A DNA stretch of 64,000 nt from Spirogloea muscicola. Taxonomy: Eukaryota; Streptophyta; Zygnematophyceae; Spirogloeales; Spirogloeaceae. Every line of letters starts with the position of its first letter. The stretch's first letter is position 1. The position numbers and the translations under genes are program-made. The stretch lies in the NCBI GenBank assembly GCA_009602725.1, contig WELB01000037.1, positions 759,833-823,832 of the forward strand. The letters are read 5' to 3'. The notes under the pieces were generated by a model, which saw only the letters and a program-made list of their open reading frames with translations, had not been told where the DNA came from and did no database searches. Shown here piece by piece: positions 60,064 through 64,000 of the stretch.

Positions 60064-61778
60064 TCACCCATGGTGAATAAGAAGGGTTGCCCTGTATAGG
60101 ATGGAGAGGTAAAAACCAACACAGACCAGCAAAAGTACGTCGTCCAAGAGGCCCACAATTCCAAGAGCAACTGCACGAGTGCGTAACAAAATTGACTCAG
60201 GTGATCAAGCCAAGTGATAATCATCTGCTACATGGTGGCACATGAGCCAGAGCTTGAACATCTGAGCTAGGCCCCGGATTGTAACAGGGCCAACAAGAGA
60301 ACTAAGGGTCGCGGACAATACGCGTCGACTGGTTAAGTACAGATGGAACACGATACCCTTTTGCTGTGATGATACAAGTGCAGAGACCTCAGAAGACAGC
60401 TTCAAGGGTGGTGGCGCTGGATGAAGATAGATACAACTGGATGGACATCAGATACAACTGTGGTCCTCACCTTCTGGTATGATGTCGAATGGGGACAATA
60501 CATAGCAGACCATGAGGAGAAGCTGAACAGATCAGCCAGAAGAGAGCCCGTTGTGAGCAGGTAAGTATGTCTTCTGTCAATGACATGTAGATTGCACCTT
60601 TGCTTTGTGCACTCTGACCGGCAACATAAGCAGAAAGTGCGCTGCATATCTATGTGCATGCTTCATGGCTGATGTGTTGACCAAATTGTAGAAGGCCCCT
60701 GCCCGTCAAAGAGCATGCTCAAAGTGGTGGCTGGCTACTTACACAGAAGAGGATGCGAGCATTGTGCAGAAGTCTGATGGCTCGCTGCGGATCTGTCAAC
60801 TCCCAAGCCATCCGTCGAAGCAGCAGCGGCATGTCTTGTAGCCTCTGCTTCCAGTGCAAGCACAAGTCAGCCCAAGTGCAACTGCCAAGCATGAAGGAGG
60901 TCAACCAATGGGGGCCAGTGGTCCAGAATCACCAACTCTCAACAACTACAGTCAACACTCAGAGATGCTTTACAGCAGAGCAGCATGTGCCTGTGGTTAC
61001 GTCAGTTCCTATCCCGGGACAGCCAACAGCAATTCGCACTTAGCACTGTGAGAGCTTCACAGGGTCAAAAACACAAGTTCAATGCAAGGGGCCACAAGGG
61101 TACCTGTACAAAGCTGACAGGCCCTGGCCCAAACAGCCGGTTGTACTTGGCAACATCGCGCAGAACGCGCTCCCTTGTCTGGTCATCAGCTTGCCAAGCT
61201 GGCGAGCTTGAAGGAATGAGCAGCGTGATTTGGCGGCGGCAGATGGGGCATCGGCACGGGCTCAACACCGTGTTGCTGAATTGCCAGACCCGCAGGATGC
61301 AGTGCCCTGAACCATATGCGAAGCACTACCCAGTGAGTGACATTGAGGTATCTTCTTAAGAGTTCAAGCTGGCTAACTGCCTGTACTCTGTGAAGCACCA
61401 AGGATGGTACTTGTGGCTACACGAAGTTAAGCATGCTGCTGCCAAGTCATCAAAGACAAGAACAGTGTTGAAACAATCCCAAAAGCGGAAGCTAAGCATT
61501 GTTTCCTCACCGCAGTACCAGTGGCTGCAATTTGCTTGGCAGGGCAGCACAAAGCGCTCGTGACATACGGAGCACACATCATTGTCTGGGGGCGCATCTG
61601 CATCACCGCCGAGCCTCATGATTCCCATGCCACGGCTCTCATGTGGAGGAGGTGCGCCGGGTTCCACCGGGTGAACTGGTGTCGTTCCCCGTACTCTGCT
61701 CCAGAGCCCGCCTACCAGGTTGCTCAGCGTGGAGAAGCCATGGCGGACGATGTGCAGCGGCAGTCTGCCCAGCAGCAT
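60064..61778 (-). CDS. RNF170-type RING E3 ligase with DUF1232 membrane region
   Basis: Five minus-strand exons in phase: 61778-61511, 61306-61104, 60844-60743, 60522-60471 and 60170-60064, 243 residues. The RING finger reads CSVCHERFVLPCQANCSHWY, CGHCILRVW and CRCPICRRQITLLIPSS, with a complete C3HC4 pattern. YNRLFGPGPVSFVQ and RLQDMPLLLRRMAWELTDPQ lead into the DUF1232-type part: VLSPFDIIPE and GIVGLLDDVLLLV, forming two membrane helices, ending LLIHHG-stop. The arrangement matches plant and animal RNF170-like proteins, ER-membrane E3 ligases (the animal one targets IP3 receptors). ATG 61778 is the first in-frame start; an upstream exon is possible. Confidence 0.93.
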
Positions 61779-61969
61779 TCAGCAACCGTCAGACAGCAGT
61801 CTCAGCGCGCAGGTAAGCTCTGAACGAAGAAACCACGAATGGCAGAGCGAGCAACTAAGAGACTGGAGCAGAGGAGAAGGCGCCCATGCCGACAAGCACG
61901 GGGGCTTGCGATGCCTCGGTAATGCAGGGGCAAGGTGACGAGGGCCTAGAGGCAGGTGTAGTCGGTAGC

Positions 61970-62595
61970 TCATGGGCATTGGACTGACGGGGAGTTGAGA
62001 GGAGGGAGGTCAGGCGGGAAGGGGCACCCAAGGGAGGAGCGGTAGAGGATGATGATGGGCGCAGCTGCCAAGATGGCCGCATACACCACCTCGTCGCCCA
62101 CACCCTGCACCAGCGGCATGACAGGGTCCCGCCCGCTGTCCTTCCTGCTCTCCTGGAGACCACCGCTCCCTCCAGCCGCCTCCCAGCGGTCCCCTCCCCG
62201 CCGGGGCTGGGCTCAGCAGCGGCAGCGCGGCTCGGTGGCCTGCCAGCATATGCGCGCCCCACGAAAGAGGGGCTGTCAGGAAAGAGGGCCTTCTGCCTCC
62301 TGGGGCCCCGCCGGGCACGGCAGTGCCACTGGTGGAGCGCAGCCGGCGAGGGAGAAGGCGGTGGGGCGAGGCGGGCACGCACCCACTTGAGGAGGCCGAG
62401 GAGGACGAGGAAGAGGGCGAGCAGTGCGGGGTAGAGGTCGGGCATGGCCAGCGCCTGCATGGCGCCGCCGCCGCCGCCGGTGCCGTCGCGCCCAGCGCCA
62501 TCGCCGCCGTCGCCGCCGCGGTCGCCGGAGCCGCCGGCAGCCTTGGCGGAGGAGGAGGCGCTACCGGCGGGGGGAGGGCGCCTGGCGGGCGCCAT
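61970..62595 (-). CDS. Small protein with two predicted membrane segments, family not recognised
   Basis: Two minus-strand exons in phase, 62595-62383 and 62104-61970, 115 residues. The first 45 residues are Ala/Gly/Asp low complexity (GGDGGDGAGRDG), then PDLYPALLALFLVLLGLLKW. The second exon gives GVGDEVVYAAILAAAPIIIL then YRSSLGCPFPPD and ends SVQCP-stop. The two hydrophobic stretches are separated by a few charged residues, suggesting a helical hairpin. It lies 190 bases upstream of the RNF170-like gene on the same strand, so it could instead be that gene's 5' exons, although it has its own stop. Confidence 0.55.
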
Positions 62596-62879
62596 GGCGT
62601 CCTGGGGGGAACAAAAGGGGAAAGCGGCTGCTGATATTAAAAAATCGGCTGTAAACTGCAGGTGTTCATGAAACGCGGGGAACGCGGGCACCCCCGCCTG
62701 GCTTGTCACTGCGCGTGCCTGTGTACTGGGGCCACTGAGGCTCGCCATCACACGATAAACATTCCCCACCTGGGGGACGGGGAATCTGCACCGTGGCTAC
62801 TACAGGGGCGCAGCGGTCCTCTCTCAATTCCTTCCGGCTGCTAGTCAGTCATTCCGACCTGCTCTGCTGACTAGAGGTG

Positions 62880-63362
62880 GTATGAGGTCAATGGGCGCCG
62901 ATGGTGTTAGACACCCTTTTCCTATCCCTCCAGTGGTCCTTGGCCCACGCCTTGCATCTGCGTGCTGGCCGTGCTTCAGCTGCAGTGTCTGGCTTTCGTC
63001 AAGGCACTGCAATCCGCCGGAAATGAGCGCGAAACACGCCGAGCACCCTGCCGATGATGAGTTCGTGGCGCTGGCCGTGAACGTACACGGGGCATTTGGC
63101 AGTCAGTGGCTGGTCCTCCTGCAGCGGCTTGCACGGTGGGCCAATGCTCGTCAGGTGAGACAGCAAGGTGAGCTGCCCTGGTTCAATGCCGCCTGGTCGC
63201 TTGCCCAGGTGCTCCGCATGCGGCTGTCAGTCTCGTTCCAACGTCCCCAGGCTCATGCAGTGCACTTGCGTGCAGGCCTCGCTTTGGCTGCTACTTGCGG
63301 GTCTCGTTGGAGGACCTCTTTTCCAGCTGCAAGTTACTCCGACCTGCTGGCTCGGGGTTACC
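62880..63362 (+). mobile_element. Retrotransposon 3' fragment, family B (intact ORF end)
   Basis: Open + frame: EFVALAVNVHGAFGSQWLVL, then LQRLARWANARQ, LRMRLSVSFQRPQAHAVHLR and YSDLLARGY-stop. The VHGAFG block aligns with DIHGCYG of the 46729-47526 copy. Degraded tail sequence follows to about 63500. Confidence 0.8.
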
Positions 63363-63591
63363 AAGCTCCCATTCGCTGTAGTCGCTTGCAAAGCTGTGTG
63401 GTCTTGGTGCGTTTCGGCCATTTGAACCTTGCTCTCTCCTTCTGGGCTGGCTTTGCCTCCATCGTCCCGTGGGGCACCCTCTCACCCCCGCATTCTCGCC
63501 CCCTCCCTTGTGTGTGTTGTGGCAATGCACGCCAGATCCTCCGACCTCTGGGAGCCCGAAAAAGGACTACACTACAAAGCACCTCTAGTGC

Positions 63592-63630
63592 TTTAGGGTT
63601 TACGGTTTAGGGGTTTAGGGGTTTAGGGTT
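63592..63630 (+). repeat. Interstitial telomere-like TTTAGGG tract
   Basis: TTTAGGG, TTTACGG, then TTTAGGGG twice and TTTAGGG, the plant/green-algal telomere unit. It is flanked by 17-bp direct repeats AGCACCTCTRGTGCTTT at 63578-63594 and 63632-63648 (one mismatch; the left copy overlaps the tract by 3 bases). Confidence 0.85.
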
Positions 63631-63780
63631 CAGCACCTCTGGTGCTTTGTATCGGCTTTGGATATTGTCCAATCTTTTTGGGCTGGCTGTGCCAGCCCCT
63701 CTTCTTATCAGGCGACGCAGTTTCTTTCTGCTGCCCGCGCGGAACTGGAGTCTGTATCGAGTGATGAAAAGGAAAAGATC

Positions 63781-64000
63781 GTGTATTAGAAAGAAATGTA
63801 GGCCAAATGGCCAGGTACAAAGGCAAGCACATCTAAAAATCTACATAACCTACAGCAGATTGACCCGCTCAATAACCACGGGTCAAAACATAAAGGTCAC
63901 TACTCGATGCATGAATACTAGATGCCAGGAACGGAGCCCTTCTGCCACCTACTAGAGCTCGCCCAGCTTTCTGGTGCAAGGCACTAGCCTGAGCACGCTG
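63781..64000 (-). mobile_element. Retrotransposon 3' fragment, family A (cut by window edge)
   Basis: Starts CGTGTATTAGAAAGAAATG and is essentially identical to the reverse of 3689-3908 and to 16457-16680. It continues beyond the window. Confidence 0.85.

Overview
The window is nuclear DNA of a green alga. It is GC-rich and dense with short GT-AG introns. It carries a plant-type violaxanthin de-epoxidase, nuclear-encoded PsbX, a chloroplast-type parvulin-rhodanese protein and plant-like versions of several housekeeping genes. A chlorophyte, perhaps trebouxiophyte, is my inference. No bacterial operon structure is present. Exon coordinates below come from reading frames, splice dinucleotides, phase agreement and recalled family conservation; no search was run.

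Layout. 935-2390 (+) TAF9. 4575-7065 (+) parvulin/rhodanese protein, convergent with 12010-7726 (-) class-3 lipase. 14409-13691 (-) unrecognised Cys-rich spliced gene. 22168-20534 (-) selenium-binding/methanethiol-oxidase-like gene lacking its N-terminal part. About 22640-26565: AT-rich island of viral character with a truncated archaeo-eukaryotic primase, a zinc-finger-like ORF, decayed ORFs, iterons and inverted repeats. 32383-28000 (-) DNAJC11/OWL1, divergent across an assembly gap from 33022-36871 (+) DEK. 37817-38451 (+) LLP-homolog-like basic protein, convergent with 41573-39350 (-) PP4 catalytic subunit. 45999-45135 (-) QCR9. 49848-52610 (+) VDE. 53950-53859 (-) intron-containing tRNA-Ile(UAU). 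58472-58852 (+) PsbX. 61778-60064 (-) RNF170-type E3 ligase, and 62595-61970 (-) a small two-TM protein.

Most space between genes is filled by 5'-truncated copies of non-LTR retrotransposons. They share a C-terminal restriction-like endonuclease-type domain, an ORF end of the form SDLxxLTRGY-stop, and family-specific hairpins near the 3' end. Tails are piled on one another in both orientations at 12.3-12.8, 14.9-17.1, 26.8-27.4, 41.8-44.2, 46.2-49.8, 54-57.6 and 62.6-64 kb. A short interstitial TTTAGGG-type telomeric tract lies at 63592-63630.

Assembly quality limits interpretation. There is a 248-bp N gap followed by 123 T, a 41-C run, four single Ns close to gene 5' ends, and several host genes that need a one-base correction to stay in frame.
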